Positions 45,095 to 57,700 of a stretch of 64,000 bases of DNA are shown here, piece after piece. Every line of letters starts with the position of its first letter. Position 1 is the first letter of the stretch. A model generated the notes under the pieces. It did not search any database. It had not been told where the DNA came from and saw only the letters and a program-made list of their open reading frames with translations. Source of the DNA: Hsuehochloa calcarea (taxonomy: Eukaryota > Streptophyta > Magnoliopsida > Poales > Poaceae); NCBI GenBank assembly GCA_036346395.1, contig CM070599.1:29565232-29629231 (forward strand). The letters run 5' to 3'. The position numbers and the translations under genes are program-made.

Positions 45095-48000
45095 TTAGCC
45101 GTCGTCCTCCGTCATTAGCCTTTCGAAACCACGCCCGAACGGTAATCCAGTCACCGTCATACCTCTAAAGGCTGGCGGCCAAAGCAGGGGTTCCCACCAA
45201 CCCCTTGCATCCCCCCGTTTTCCACCACCCGCTGTCGCCATTACCGGCCGGCGCGGCAGGCCCCGTAGCGCCCCGGGAAGGGGCCATGGGTTAGTTGGAG
45301 AGCGCAGCCAGTAGTTTGGTCTAATAGCGGACATGGGCGGAATTAAATTGCTCGGCAGTGAGAAACGAGCTGGGCGTGCAAATCAGGGCCTGGTGATGTA
45401 ATTGAAGGCGGTGGAAAGGGTTGGCACCCTTTTATTTTGAGTGTAGCGAGCGGACTTTTTGCATTTTAGGGAATGTCTCTTTACCTATTTAGGGGAAAGT
45501 TTGCAAAATTTTTGATTTTGGTAATTGAAATGAAACCCTCCCGGGAGGCATACATCTGTAGCCAGTAACACCACCCATGCAATCAACCCGTTTGCATTCG
45601 CCAGCCGAAACACGTTCCAAGGCCACGGCCCCGGCATTTTAGGCCGGAATAGTTGGCCGGGTCAAATTTTTGCTGAGCCTCCGCAATTAGCCTTAGTTGA
45701 TGTAGGATTTTACAGTTGGTGATAATTTATGGCAAGGGTAAAATGGAGAGTCAAAATTTTATTTAAGGTTCATATAATGTGATTTGATTCGGTGAGAATT
45801 TTCGATTTAGATTTAGGCTGAATTTAGCTTTGCCTTTGAAAATTGAATTTTAAAGTTTCGATTAGTTTAAAGGTCATTGCCAACTTATGGTTAGTTAACA
45901 TTATTTGTTAATTCCAAAAGGAAAATTTAGAAACAAAATTTGAAAGAATCACCAAATTATCGAAGGGCATTGGCAAAAGAAGAGGTGATCCCAACCACTG
46001 AGATGGATTATCGGAAGCCAAGTCAACCATGTACTATCCACATTTGATCGCCAAACGCCCCGTAATTCGTACAGGATCAGGCCCTTCAATCTCTGCTCTG
46101 TAAGAACAACCAGCTTGGTTTGAGTGTGTGAATTCTTTGAAAGTTTTTGTTGGGGCAGACAGGGGTGGTCTTGATATGACTAAGCGTTCATTTAAAATGG
46201 TTATCCAGATTGCTGATTCGAATCTAAGCACAAACTTGTACATCATTTGCTGAAATGGCTGTGCAATCGGTGGGGGAGTGTCTTTGGCCTGGAGGAATCT
46301 GCCTTGTTGGACGCCATTACGGCCAATGTCCCGAATTTGGCCGTTTAACCCGCCTAACCTTGGGATTGACGATCTCCAACGTTGAGTAGTGGAAGAGGGT
46401 AGATTGGTTTGAAAAATTTGACCCGATCGATGCGATCTAATTATGCGAAGGCAACGTAAATAATACTTAACCATCTGCAATAGGCAAAATTGGGTTTTCA
46501 TCATACTAATCTGGGCTAATGAATAACAATAACATATTTCTCAAACCGTCAGTGTACCTCGTGCAAGCGACCGCGAAAGGCCTTGGTTGAAAAGGTCTTG
46601 TCCGTTGAACCTAAGCCCATACTTCCCCGAGGGGGACTATTCAACGCCTGAGGTGGTGGTTGGTGCACTCTGCACTAAAGCCTGCGGGCCGCAAGAGACT
46701 ACATCCAACTCTATAGTAGCAACCTGCGACATTGAATCATTAGTGGAAATAAAATCAAAGGGTAACAAGGCTAAGACTGGCATGAGTAGCTCCCCCTGGG
46801 TGGAGATGGTCCCCAGCCATTTCACTTGCGACGCAAGTGGCCCCGATGCATCCAAACCAGCGCCTGCACCATGCATCACGGGGTGCATCCCATTGCCAAC
46901 GATCCGGTGTGCCTGGGGAACTAAAAGAATTAGGCCCTCCCAAAAAATGTTGAGTCAGGTGCACCCACAGTCGGAGGGTCCCGTGGCCCGGCACCTCGTA
47001 ACTTCAGAATGGCATGCTACCGGTACCGAGGTTGGTGTAGGCTACTATGTGCGACCCTGGGGTGTCCAAACTCTAAGGTGCAGGACGACAATGCTGAACG
47101 CTGTCCACAAACTAAATATTATGACCTAATTACTTCCTTCAAGATGTCGGGAACAGAAGTAAAACACCGGAATAGCTGGCCAAGTTAACAACCAATATTC
47201 CAGGTAAAGCTCATGAAAAACAATGGTTTGGACCGTCCATGGCGGACACGAAGTATTGTAATCCACACGTGAACGGGAAGTCCCGGTTTATGGCGCCCAA
47301 GGCTCCATTAATCCCCAATAAACAGGTACACAAAAGTTGATTAAAAGAAGTGGAATTAGGCAACGGTACGGGACCGTGGAGGAAAGTGTCAACGTGTCAT
47401 CCCGTGGTTCGCCTTATACTGGGGAGGCTCAAACGACACGCACGAAAGCCAAACGGAGCGGGAAATGGAAAGAATTAAAGATTCAACTTAAAATAGAGCT
47501 ACTTTAAAATTCAGAAGGCCCGCTGAATATTACACAAGGAAGTCCTCAACTTCCCTCTTAATGGCATTCATTGTCTTGATTCGCCACCATGGAACCATAG
47601 CCAAATTTAAAAAACCTTTTCCGGGAGAAGGATTCCGGAAAATAGCTTTACGGGGGGACGGTAAATCGTACCGGACCCGGGCAAGGCAAAATTGGGGCTT
47701 CAAAGAGCTGCACATGGGGCAAATAGGAGGGTACTAATGCTGTATTAAGCCTTATTGCAATTCTTTTGATAGCATTAAGAATAAAGCTTAAAGAATGACT
47801 CCTGTCGAGAGCTTTAGTACCTTCCCTCTTCCTTTTGTCCCTTTTTCACCCTTTTTCTCTCTTCCTCTTTTCCGTATTCCCTTTTTAGCATTCCTAAGAT
47901 AGATAAATAACCAGGAAATTCCAACTCCTAAACGTTGGACGGCTAAGGGTAATCAGACCAACCCAAGCCACTTTAAAACCAGGTGTAGCGCAAGACCTGT

Positions 48001-49440
48001 TCCGCGGATAACCGGCGTATCGCCCCCTCTGCGCTATGCACTCTGCATGATTGGCCGTTTAATGCTCCGGGGGTTATGGAAAGCCTGCAGAGTCAATCTC
48101 CGGGCTCCTACGGGATTCTGGTAAACGCACCACACCAACATGAATGCGTTCAGCAAAATATTGGGAAACTCCAGGCCGTTGGAGCCCACCATAGAATTTC
48201 TAATTTTTTTGAATTTTTTTTAAATCCCTTTAACTAGAACCTTCTCTCTTGGCCATTCCGCCACCCACAAATGGCAAATGGTTCCCCCCTTGGCCCAATT
48301 GGGGCCAAAAGGTACAGTTGACTTTCGCCCTGGGAGAGCATACGGGATAAGGGAGCCAAAGTTCGACTTCCCCCTCAACTGTCAGCCCCCAACATCTCCC
48401 CGGGGTCATTAAATGGTTCGGAGGGCCTTCACAGAATCCCTTTGCACATTTGGCCAGCTAGGTTGAGCCCTTGCAGGCAATTCTTTGGGACAATGGGAAT
48501 AGCCGTTATTAAATTTTTATTTGCCAATTGCATTTTTAGAACTTTTGTTTCCTTTTTCCTAAAAGCCTTCTTTTCTTATAGTCACATCTTCCCTCTCTTC
48601 GGCCATTCCCACTCAACCAACCCTTACGCCTTCACTGTAAACCCCTGCTAAATCTATTACACATTTCTTTAACCTCAATTATTGCCCTTGTTGGTCCCTT
48701 CACCGTGTTATTTCAACTTCCGATTAACTTCAAAAGTCAACCCAAGCTCAAATTTTCTAGACCCAGCCCAAACCTTCCTAAAGGCTTGGAATGGCCATCC
48801 ATATTCCGACGCCATGAGAGGGCACAAGGTTACCAAGCAGGGACCGCAGAATAGGGATACATACCTCGGGGATAGCTGCCTGGACCTGACATCTGGGTCA
48901 TTGATAGCTAGCAGCCTGTGGAATGGTTAAATGGAGCTTAAACCAACAACGGAAGGGGTTGTTAGGGAACACAACAGAAAATTCCAACTCCCATTTGGGT
49001 AATCACCCTTCTCTTATTAAATTTCCCAAGGACCCTTTCCACAATAAGCCTTTAAATCTGGTTATCAAATTATTATTTATTAAAGCTGTACAAGGTAATC
49101 CCATTTAGGAACCCCACCTTATTAACATTTCAAATCCATGTCAAATAACTTAGCTACTTGGTCGAATCTCACGAGCAGCGTGGCTTCCCGACCACCACCC
49201 TTTGCCAAAAACCACGCTTACTACGTGCGACCCCATGGTTAGGCACTAACGGATGACACCGTCCACAGGCGCTGTACCTAGCTTCCAATTCCGGCAATCA
49301 AAGCGCTTAATATCCTCAAACGCCAATTTGGTCCACACAAAATTGGGTCAACTCAAATTGCAAAAACCCACCTTAGCCCATCATGTCGAGGGAAATTGAC
49401 CTTATTAAGCTCAAATATTTTCTCGGGATCTCCCTTATCA
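45095..49440. other. 4.3-kb tract with no recognisable gene or repeat
   Basis: Frames such as 46034-46504 (minus, 156 codons) and 46587-47129 (plus, 180 codons) match no family I know and overlap no conserved motif. The base texture is unusual, with very many doubled or tripled bases (ggg, cccc, aatt). It lies between a gypsy element without its 3' LTR and a copia element without its 5' part, so it may be decayed retrotransposon sequence or poorly resolved assembly. Confidence 0.4.
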
Positions 49441-49449
49441 TTCAAATTT

Positions 49450-52218
49450 TTCAAACCAACTTAAGGTTTTTGATCAAATGCATAAGGTTCAGGTTGAGAC
49501 TAGAGCCATGGTAGACGGATTGAACACAAGGTTTGATGTCTTGGACTCGAGGGTCACACATCTTGATGAGAGAATCACAGAGTACCAGCAGCAGTAGACG
49601 GCTTTGGTCTACCAGAGATTTGGGTGTGTTCATCGCCCTCCCTCTGTCTTTCAGCGAGTTGATCATCCATCCTCGTCGGGCGTCCATCCTCCTTCCCAGA
49701 GTTTCTTGGAGAGTCCCTTTTGGTATTTGATGCCAAAGGGGGAGATAAACGAAAGTTTGAAGCTTACAATTTTCCTATTTAGGTCAATAGACCTTGTCTT
49801 GTGATGATAAGCTTAGATTCATTCTTGTATTATCTTCTCTAACCTTATTGAACCTTGAAAGCTTTTAGACATATTTTGGACACTTGACAGTTTTTCTTGA
49901 AATATCTTCTATAAGCTTATTGAACCTTGAATGCTTTTAGATATATTTTGGACACTTGAATGTTTTATGATTTATGTTATGAATTGTTCTTTCTTTTATA
50001 TCATTGTCCAAAGTATGTTTATGTTGGATCCTTATTGTTGCATACATATTTAATTCTTGATTATAATTATTGTGTCACACTTTCATAGGTCCAATATATA
50101 GATGAAACTCCGCCAATTTTTTTAAAATCCACATATGTGCATGAATTTCTTTCAAATCTCATATGCACATGTTGAGGGGGAGTTTTACCTATATGTTGTG
50201 GTTTTGCTAGAAATTGATTCAAAATCTCTTTTGGTTCCACTCAAATGAATTAATTGCTATCAAAGCTATCCTAAAGTATACAATTTGTTTTGTACTCAAT
50301 GTATACTCGAAAAACCACTTTCAATTCCTTATTTGTTGAGGATTGTTATCAATTACCAGATGGGGCATTGAAGTATTTAGATCCTCCATTATGAGTTAAT
50401 GGAGTATTAGGATAATTAATGATAATCGTCATGTGGGATAATATTTTTTATAAGTTGGTAAAACAAGTTGAGTCCCATGATCATGAAGGCTTATGATGTC
50501 ATCATATTTTGATGAGCATCAAGACAAGATCATGCGGTGAAGAAGATCATTATGTGTTGATGATATTCAAGTCAAGATCCCGGACTTGGAGTGAAGATGT
50601 TCGTCATCAAGTGATCACTGCAAGATGGATGCTCGAGGTAAAAGTATGACTAGTATAGGCTAAGGATTTGTTTCTTAGTCATTTTATCGGTCTCGGTATG
50701 TGTGATAGAGACCGGATTACTAGTATAGGTTGCCATACTATTAAGAGGGGTCTTGGCTAGTAACTTGAGTGTGTCATGTGTTGATAGCTTTTGGTGCTTG
50801 CTCTAGCTCTCTTTGGCATCTTGCTGATATTTGCGAATGTGTTTTGCAAAATATCGAGGCTCATGCATAATCCTTTGTAGTATGTGACTTTAGTTTGAGA
50901 ATATATTTTGCAAATGGTTTATGTCCATGTACCAAATTCCTTGTGACGTAATTCTAAAAGTTAGCAAATATGTTTTTCAACTTGTTGAGAATCTCACTTT
51001 CATCACTTGTTTGCATCACACATTATTTGACAAATATGTTTTGCAAGTTGAGTTGAAGCGAAATGCAAAGTCTGGTTTTTCAGCTTTCTAAGTATGTGGT
51101 AGTCTGACCGCAACCCTTCGGCGGTCTGACCGGACCTTGAGGAGTTTGACTGGCTGAGTGCTGGTAAAAACTTCCTGGCAGTCTGACCGCCCATGTTGAC
51201 CGGTCTGACTGGTGGGCAATCGGTCTGACCGCCATGTGTTGGCCAGTGTGGCCGGCCCCATGGTCAACCTCCTCGCTCAGCTTTTTCTAGAGGACATGTT
51301 TTTTCTGGGTTTGGTTAGCTCGTCTGTGGAGTGGTCTAACCGGCCCATGTGAGGGTGATCAGTTCGGTTGAGTGTCCAACGACTAGTTTTTATAGTCATT
51401 GGAGCTAGGGCTGTCTGACCGGTCATTGGTTGGTGGTCAGACCAGGAATGCTTATTTTTCTGCAGATTCTCCTCCAACGGATAGTTTTCTTATGTGGGTG
51501 TATAAATACCCCTTGTGACTGGTTGTGGGAGAATATCGGTGCCATTTTTGTTCCCGTTGAGTAAAGAGTAAGCCCTCTCATCTCTTTGTGCATGTGTTGC
51601 ATTTAGTGAGCTTAGAGAGCAAAATCCTAGTGCATGTGTTGCATTAGGTGTTGGATTTAGTATCCATTGAGTTTAGACATTCTATTCATTTAAGTGAGTG
51701 TCTCGACTTGTTACTCTTGATGTTTGCCGACACCTAAACGGCTTGGAGGAGTTGTGTCAGTGATCTTCTCAAAGAAGGTTGTGAGAAGACGATGGTTGTG
51801 AGTGGCTTGGTGCTCGTCATCTCTAGAGTGGAGTAAGGGCAACCCCAAGTGGATTCGAGTTGTAGGCTCAATTTGTGGAGCGGTTCAATTCGTTTGGGCT
51901 TACCTCAACGTGGATTTGGGAAAACCGATAAGTTTTGACCACCACGGGAAAAAGTTCAAGTGTTCTTGTGGTTTGCTTTCTTGATCATTACTTTCTTACA
52001 ATTTACATTTATAGAATTAAATTTCTTGATTGTCTCCTTAGGATTGCAATCTTTATCTTAGTCCTAGCTTGTTGGTGTATTTAGTCAAGACTAGTTGATT
52101 TAGGTTTTAAATGAGCAAAACCGAATTGATTTATAATTCTACATAAAACTCAGTTTTAACAAAAAGAATATTAAAAACCACCTATTCACCCCCTCTAGTC
52201 GGCCTCCTCGACCTTGTA
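49450..52218 (+). mobile_element. 3' end of a Maximus/SIRE-type copia element
   Basis: 49470-49740 encodes a coiled-coil-like end of the extra 3' ORF typical of this lineage (GLNTRFDVLDSRVTHLDERI, with an in-frame TAG after YQQQ, then LMPKGE). It is followed by 600 bases of non-coding DNA with 'gttgagggggagtttta' (50172) and the polypurine-like 'accagatggggcattg' (~50359). The LTR is about 50369-52218, ending like the copy at 21582. Near 51640 and 51110 are the 'gtgcatgtgttgca' and 'cggtctgaccg' motifs of such LTRs. gag-pol was not found. Confidence 0.7.
50369..52218 (+). repeat. Maximus-type copia LTR, ~1.85 kb
   Basis: The start follows the polypurine-like tract. The last ~600 bases are alignable by eye to 20940-21582. 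A TATA-like 'tgtataaatacc' lies at 51499-51510, matching 'ctataaatatcc' at 20855 in the other copy. At the end, 'agtggtcctgagcc' faintly recalls the Met primer-binding site, but a different repeat begins there. Confidence 0.65.
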
Positions 52219-52370
52219 GTGGTCCTGAGCCAAACGAGCCAACTCATGAATTCATAATGAGTCAAGCCGAGCAGCCATTTTTGCTCATTTGGTTAACGAG
52301 CTGAGCCGAGCTCGGTACCTTAACTAGCTCGACCGAGCCGAGCCGAGATGGCTCGTTATCCACCCCTACC
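52219..52370. mobile_element. Fragment of a GAGCCGAGC-rich hAT-like element
   Basis: Repeated 'gagcc', 'cgagccgagc' and 'acgagctgagc' motifs lead to an end reading (complement) TAGGGGTGGATAACGAGCC. This looks like a hAT terminus; no left terminus or duplication is visible because the copia LTR abuts. Confidence 0.4.
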
Positions 52371-52974
52371 TATCCCCTCTCTCCATCATCCTCTCTCTCC
52401 AACCAACCTCTGGTGAACGTGCTTGCAGGGGTGGGGCATCGCGGTGGTGATAGCATCTACATCCGAGGACTGAGGATGAGGAAGAAGCTGAAGACAACTG
52501 GGTGGTGGCGATGCTCACCGAACGGCGGTGACAATGGCGAGTAGGAGGGGAACTGCATCGCTGATGGCGTGGATGGGGAGGAGGCGAGGAGAGGTATCGT
52601 CGGTGAAACAGAGGGGAGCGGCGGTGCTGGTTGGAGGAGAGATGTTGAATAAAGATAGGAAAGCTCTTTTAGGGGCTGACTTTGTGGGCCATCTACATTT
52701 GTTATTCGGTGACTCAGCTATACATGTATATGTGGATGCCATGTTATCAAAAGATAAACACATAGATGCCATGTCAACCAAAACCAAAGTGGTTTAGGCC
52801 GGAGGGGGGGGGGGTTGATTTGCACCGATTTTGCTAGTTGGAGGGTCAAAGACAAATGGTTTTAGATTAAGGGTTATAATATGGACTCGAGTAATAGTTG
52901 ATGGGTGTAAAACGGACAACGAAGGGGAAATTACCGGTACGAGTGGTCGCTTCCATTTCGGTTGCAGATACACA

Positions 52975-53070
52975 CTTAATAATATAAGAATGCTTTTTTT
53001 CCTCTCTAAATTGGTGGCATGGCTTAATAATATAAGAATGTTTTTTTTCCTCTCTAAATTGGTGGCATGG
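52975..53070 (+). repeat. Tandem duplication, 48-bp unit
   Basis: 'cttaataatataagaatg' + poly-T + 'cctctctaaattggtggcat' + 'gg' appears twice, differing mainly at one base in the T run. Confidence 0.92.
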
Positions 53071-53401
53071 CACAATATAGCACTCTATCGAACTAATGCT
53101 TTAGAACAACTAGTGTATAGATAGAGAAATGAATTACTCACAAGGATATGGAGGAATCTTTGTACTTCTGTGAAGTGAGGTTCATCAGTTGGATCGGTAT
53201 ATAACACATATCGTGAAGCATAGGTGTTGTCACTTGTTAACCTTTTTCTTTTTATGAAGATTATTGCACTTTTCTATTTTAACGATCTATTATCAGCTGT
53301 AAAATCTGCATGTCTGGCTTTAAAATGCACGTGCAATATAACATGGATCAGCCGTAAACTTGTAATTGTGCAGGAGAAGAGTTGCAAATAGAAGAAAAAT
53401 C

Positions 53402-53458
53402 AGGTTTCATCCTTTAAAAAAAATAGGTTTCATCCTTTAAAAAAAATCAGGTTTCTCT
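53402..53458 (+). repeat. Short tandem repeat, ~23-bp unit
   Basis: 'aggtttcatcctttaaaaaa' + 'aat' is present twice and begins a third time, with a one-base interruption. Confidence 0.85.
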
Positions 53459-53590
53459 TGCACTTTCACGTGTTTCCGGTGGTTTGTTTGTTACCTCAAT
53501 TTAAGGGACATGGGTACACGCGTGCATGACTAGCTTGCTGGAAGCAGAAGTGCACCTTGTAACAGGTTTGTGTGCAGGTACTAGGTTGAT

Positions 53591-53656
53591 TTGCCGTGTG
53601 CTCCACTACGATCTTCACACGAAATTTTGCCGTGTGCTCCACTATGATCTTCACAC
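53591..53656 (+). repeat. Tandem duplication, period 36
   Basis: 'ttgccgtgtgctccacta-g' + 'atcttcacac' occurs at 53591-53620 and 53627-53656. Confidence 0.9.
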
Positions 53657-53690
53657 ATTTCGTGTGAATTGTACAATAGCTGATAACTTA

Positions 53691-55024
53691 GGGTGTGATT
53701 GGATGGAGGTATCCACTTGAACGGGATGGCTCGGTTTCAAAAACGAGGTCATTTATGCGTTTGGTTGGTTGAATCGTACTAAACCATACTAAACCATCCT
53801 GGACAACATGATTCACATTCGGTGAATATTTTCGTTTTATGTTGTATTGTCTCGTTCTAAGAATTCGGACGAACGACACCGTTCACTCTCGCTCTCTTGC
53901 CTCGACCCGCGCCGGTGACCACACCACGCGCCGCTCCAGTGAAGCCCAGCCCGCGCCAAGCGTCACCTCGGCTCCCTCCACCTCCCTGCTACCTTCCACC
54001 TCATCTTCTTCCTCACCGGACTCAACCCAAGCCAACAACCGTGCCGTGACCGCGTTGGCCGCCGTGCTCCCAGCCGTCCCTGTCGAATCCGGTGAGCTTC
54101 TCCCTTTCCTTTCGCTTCAAAATGTGTTCCAAGACCTCCTCTGCATTTCTCCTCACTCGATTTCATGTTGCATCCACCGACGAACCAGACACCTTCTTCT
54201 TCCCCAACCCTGGCCGGATCCCGCCTCCACGGCCGCCATTCTTCGTACGGTGAGTTTACCCCTAATTCCTTCCTACTCAAGCACCTCCTCACCTCCCCCG
54301 ACCTTCCCCCCCACCCTCTTGGTCTCTCTCCCCCCATACCGACGCTGCTTCGGGCTCACGCCGCCGGCCCGCCACGGCTCCTCCCCGCTGCTGTTGATGT
54401 TTCCGATGGGTTCCCCGGACATCACCAATGTTCGTGCGTGCCGCCTCTCTTTCCTTCCCTCCCTCTAACGACGTCGCCCCGTTCTTCCCCCGGCTCCGAC
54501 CGTCAAACGTCGCTGCGCACCCGCCCATGTGCTTGCCCGGCCGTGAAGCCGCTACCGATGGGTTCGCCTCGGCCTCCCATTCCATTTTGCTCACCCACAG
54601 TCACCGCCGAAGTCCCCCTAGCCGGCGTTGTGCGCCGCTCAAGCCGACCTGGCGCCTCCTCTGTTCTGGCTTCTAAGACAGAGAAGAGAAGACAATGCAA
54701 ACATCCTATGTCAGTGGGCCCAAGTGCTTCCAAATGAAAGAAAAGAAAAGGATGGAAGAAAATGAAAAAAAAAGGAGAAAAAAAGAAGAAATTAAAATGA
54801 AAATTTAAAAAAAAAAAGAATGAAATAAAAGAAAAGAAAAATAATATAGAGGTAATATCACCAAACACAATATCGTATCATCTCATACAACCAACCAAAC
54901 ACATTCGTGTATTATCCCATACAACTAACTAAACATGATGATTGTATCATCCCATACAGGACGATTCCATCCTACATGTACTATTTTATCCCATTCAAAC
55001 TCATCCCACCAACCAAACACACTC
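53691..55024. mobile_element. PIF/Harbinger-type element, 1.33 kb, non-autonomous
   Basis: Left end GGGTGTGATTGGATGG and right end (complement) GAGTGTGTTTGGTTGG are inverted repeats. Target duplication TTA on both sides (53688-53690 and 55025-55027), diagnostic of PIF/Harbinger/Tourist. The right subterminal region repeats 'tatcatcccatac' and 'aaccaaacac'. The interior (~53880-54670) is GC-rich, Pro/Ser-rich in translation and without transposase or nuclease motifs; 54740-54850 is a purine-rich tract. Confidence 0.82.
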
Positions 55025-55027
55025 TTA

Positions 55028-55559
55028 CTTGTATAAGATTTCTAAATAAGAGAACTATTTAATAGAGGAACAAAAAAATCGATTACCTTAGGAACATTTT
55101 TTTCATTCATATCACTGCATACTTGGAGGACATTGAAATATCTGAAGTAAAGTTAATCGCGTGCACTCACACACTACATCCTGAGAGAGAATTTTCTTAA
55201 GAGGGATGTCCTAAGACAGTAAATCCTAAATCCGTGTTTCATCGGAAAACAAATGTCAGATGCCATGTTAATAACATGAGCCTTCAGGAATCGTAGGAAA
55301 CAGGTCGATGCCACTACGATAGAGATAATGCATTGGCAGGGACAGCAAGCTGGCATGGAACAATGATGCAAAGAAGGTGCAGTGAGGTAGTGACAAGGAA
55401 CAACCCTAGCCATAGTGGAATCACCAAAGGATGGTACCGTTAGTGGTAGATGACAGCATTGGAGCCTACGACAACATTAGAGGCAGTTGCCAGTTCCAGC
55501 CTCGACATCTGAGATAGACAGAGGGTCAGGCAGGAGGAGGGCACGGAAGAGGACGGAGT
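55028..55559. other. Intergenic, nothing recognised
   Basis: No convincing gene or repeat; short frames only. Confidence 0.4.
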
Positions 55560-55737
55560 GGCATGGTTTGTCGGACCGAAACGGGTGAAAATATGCTTGT
55601 TTTCCGGAGCATTAGGGGAACACCGCGCCGGCCGCGGCGATGTTGTACACCTGCAGGAACAGGGTCGCCGGCTGGTGGTACTTCAGTAGGGCCTGCCCCG
55701 GAGCCAGGCTCCACCAGCAGTAGCACCACCAGGTCGG
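55560..55737 (-). pseudogene. Distal part of a gene interrupted by a copia element
   Basis: GC-rich, unlike its AT-rich surroundings. The minus strand reads LVVLLLVEPGSGAGP in one frame or LLKYHQPATLFLQVYNIAAA in another, both hydrophobic, so a membrane segment is plausible. It is placed as the continuation of 58654-59020 across the retrotransposon, since both flanks are GC-rich and read in the same direction. Frame changes suggest decay. Confidence 0.35.
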
Positions 55738-56164
55738 TTGTAAGAAAAATAAAGATAAATAGAAACACAAATTTTTACATGAAAAACATGTATAGAAAAA
55801 AAAAACAACAGACGTTAATCTACGATGATCACTATACGAGGAGTGTTTACAAATCGCAGAGAATTACAATAAGGCGTCAGCTCTCCCCGTGCGGCTTACA
55901 AGAGGTAGATAAAGGGTAAATGACTTAGAGTCCAAGTAGAAAACTTATCCGCTAATATAAAAACTAATCCAGACTCATCCATATTAAACAATTCGGATCA
56001 CAATATCAACAATCTTCACATTGAGACGAATTTCCTCTCGTAACATAATGAAGAATCATCAATTACCAGAATAACCCCACACTAAGATAAAAAACATCGT
56101 GCACCAATTAATCTTTAGGACTAAACTGTAATATCAACTAAGCTTGAGCAAAACTTAAACTTAA

Positions 56165-56750
56165 TAACAGGATCTGACTTTGTCATCATATCAGCTAGAT
56201 TATCATGAATACTTATCTTGCACACCTTGAGCAATAACACATCGAATAAAGTAATATCTCACATCAATGTGCTTTGTTTTCTCATAGAACATCTGATCCT
56301 TTGTAAGATATCTAGCACTTTGACTATCACAAAATATAGTAATACAAGAATTATCTCCACAAACCTCAGTGTACAACCTCTCAACCAAATAGCTTCTTTA
56401 CAAGCTCGAAATAGCTATATATTTTGTTTCAGTGGTAGATAAGGCACAGTAGCTTACAAACTTGCCTTCCAGCTAACAGCACAACCACTAATAGTGAAAA
56501 CATAACCTGTGAGAGACCTCTTGTCCAAATCGCCAGCATAATTAGAGTCAACATAACCAACAAGTTCATCTCTAGAATTTTCAAATTGCAAACGAGCATT
56601 AGAAGTGTCACGTAAATATCTGAAAATCCACTGAACTGCTTTCCAATTCTCTTTTTCAGGATTAGCCATGTTCTACTAACAACACTCAGTGCATGAGATA
56701 AATTAGAATAAGAACAAACCATGGCATACATAAGAGAACCAACATGTTTA
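56165..56750 (-). pseudogene. copia RNase H, frameshifted
   Basis: GSLMYAMVCSYSNLSHAL, then after a frameshift NPEKENWKAVQWIFRYL, LVGYVDSNYAGDLDKRSLTG, and FCDSQSARYLTKDQMFYEKT with KHIDVRYYFIR, the standard C-terminal copia RNase H blocks (Asp of YVDSNYAGD and of CDSQSA visible). Confidence 0.9.
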
Positions 56751-57700
56751 TAAGTGGCAAACCAGTTCCTATTAGGACACATATGAAAGGTACATGCAAA
56801 ATCAAGAATCCATTCATTATTGGTCTTAACACATCCAGCAAAGGCAACAAGAATTTCTCCATCGGTACTATCATCAGCAACAAGGGAAGTTTTATCTTCA
56901 TCATCTGGTTTACCTTTTCGCTTATAATAGCCAACTCTCTTTTCTTTATTCTGTAGTTTCCAACATTCAGAGATGTTGTGCCCACTTTTCTTGCGATATT
57001 TGCATGATTTGTACTTGCCTCTTGATTTCGACCGGTTCTTGTAGCTGTTCGAATTTTTATCTCGAGATCCATTGTTTGAGCTCTTCTCTTTTACCTGCCA
57101 CGAACAAACAAGCCTTCTCGTGGCGATCTTGAATTTTCAGAAGATACCATTTGTTTCATCTTCTCCTTAGCATGCAAAGCTTCATAAACTTCATTAAGCG
57201 TGAAAGTATCTCTACTATATAATATGGTATCCCTGAAATTTGAAAAAGAACTAGGAAGATAACACAAAAGAATAATACCTAAATCATCATCATTATATTT
57301 TACCTCTATCGACTTTAGGTCGGGAACGATATCCTTAACATCGAAAGATGATCAAGCACGGATCCTCCTTGCAATTTGTGGGAGTACAATTTTTGCTTGA
57401 GATGCATCTTGCTGGTGAGATCCTTTGTCATGCAAATTTGTTTCAGCTTCAGCCATAATGCAGCATATATCTTCTACTTCAAAACATCCTGTAAAATATC
57501 ATTTGATAAATGAAGGTGAATCTGAGATAAAACCTTACGATCTTTGCGCTTCTCATCTGCGGTCAATGCGGTAGGTTGTTTCTCAAAACATTACAAAGCA
57601 TCATCCAAATCCATCTGTGCCAACACAGCCCTCATCTAGACTCGCCACAACGAAAATATTGTGTCTCGACCCAGGAGTGGAAGATCATACTTCAAAGTCG
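56750..57700 (-). pseudogene. copia gag and protease start, fused to RNase H
   Basis: The minus-strand gag part (57700-57060) is broken by stops. Then comes a CCHC zinc-knuckle region, CKYRKKSGHNISECWKLQ, in which the second Cys is Arg, followed by the protease beginning WILDFACTFHMCPNRNWFA (consensus has DSA where this reads DFA). The frame then runs straight into HVGSLMYAMV of the RT/RNase H region near 56745. Confidence 0.8.

Larger units (their letters stand above)
52371..53690. other. Intergenic with several short tandem duplications
   Basis: Frames at 52528-52797 and 52831-53124 have no recognised product. Three local duplications are listed separately. 52800-52920 ('gctagttggagggtcaaaga', 'gggttataatatggac') resembles the arm of the first element in the window, but no partner was found. 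Confidence 0.4.

Noticed and set aside
46034..46504. Minus-strand frame of 156 codons
   Set aside because: No family resemblance, and it sits in the same unrecognised tract.
46587..47129. Plus-strand frame of 180 codons
   Set aside because: No recognisable motif, lies in a tract of doubtful sequence quality, and no splice or codon evidence.
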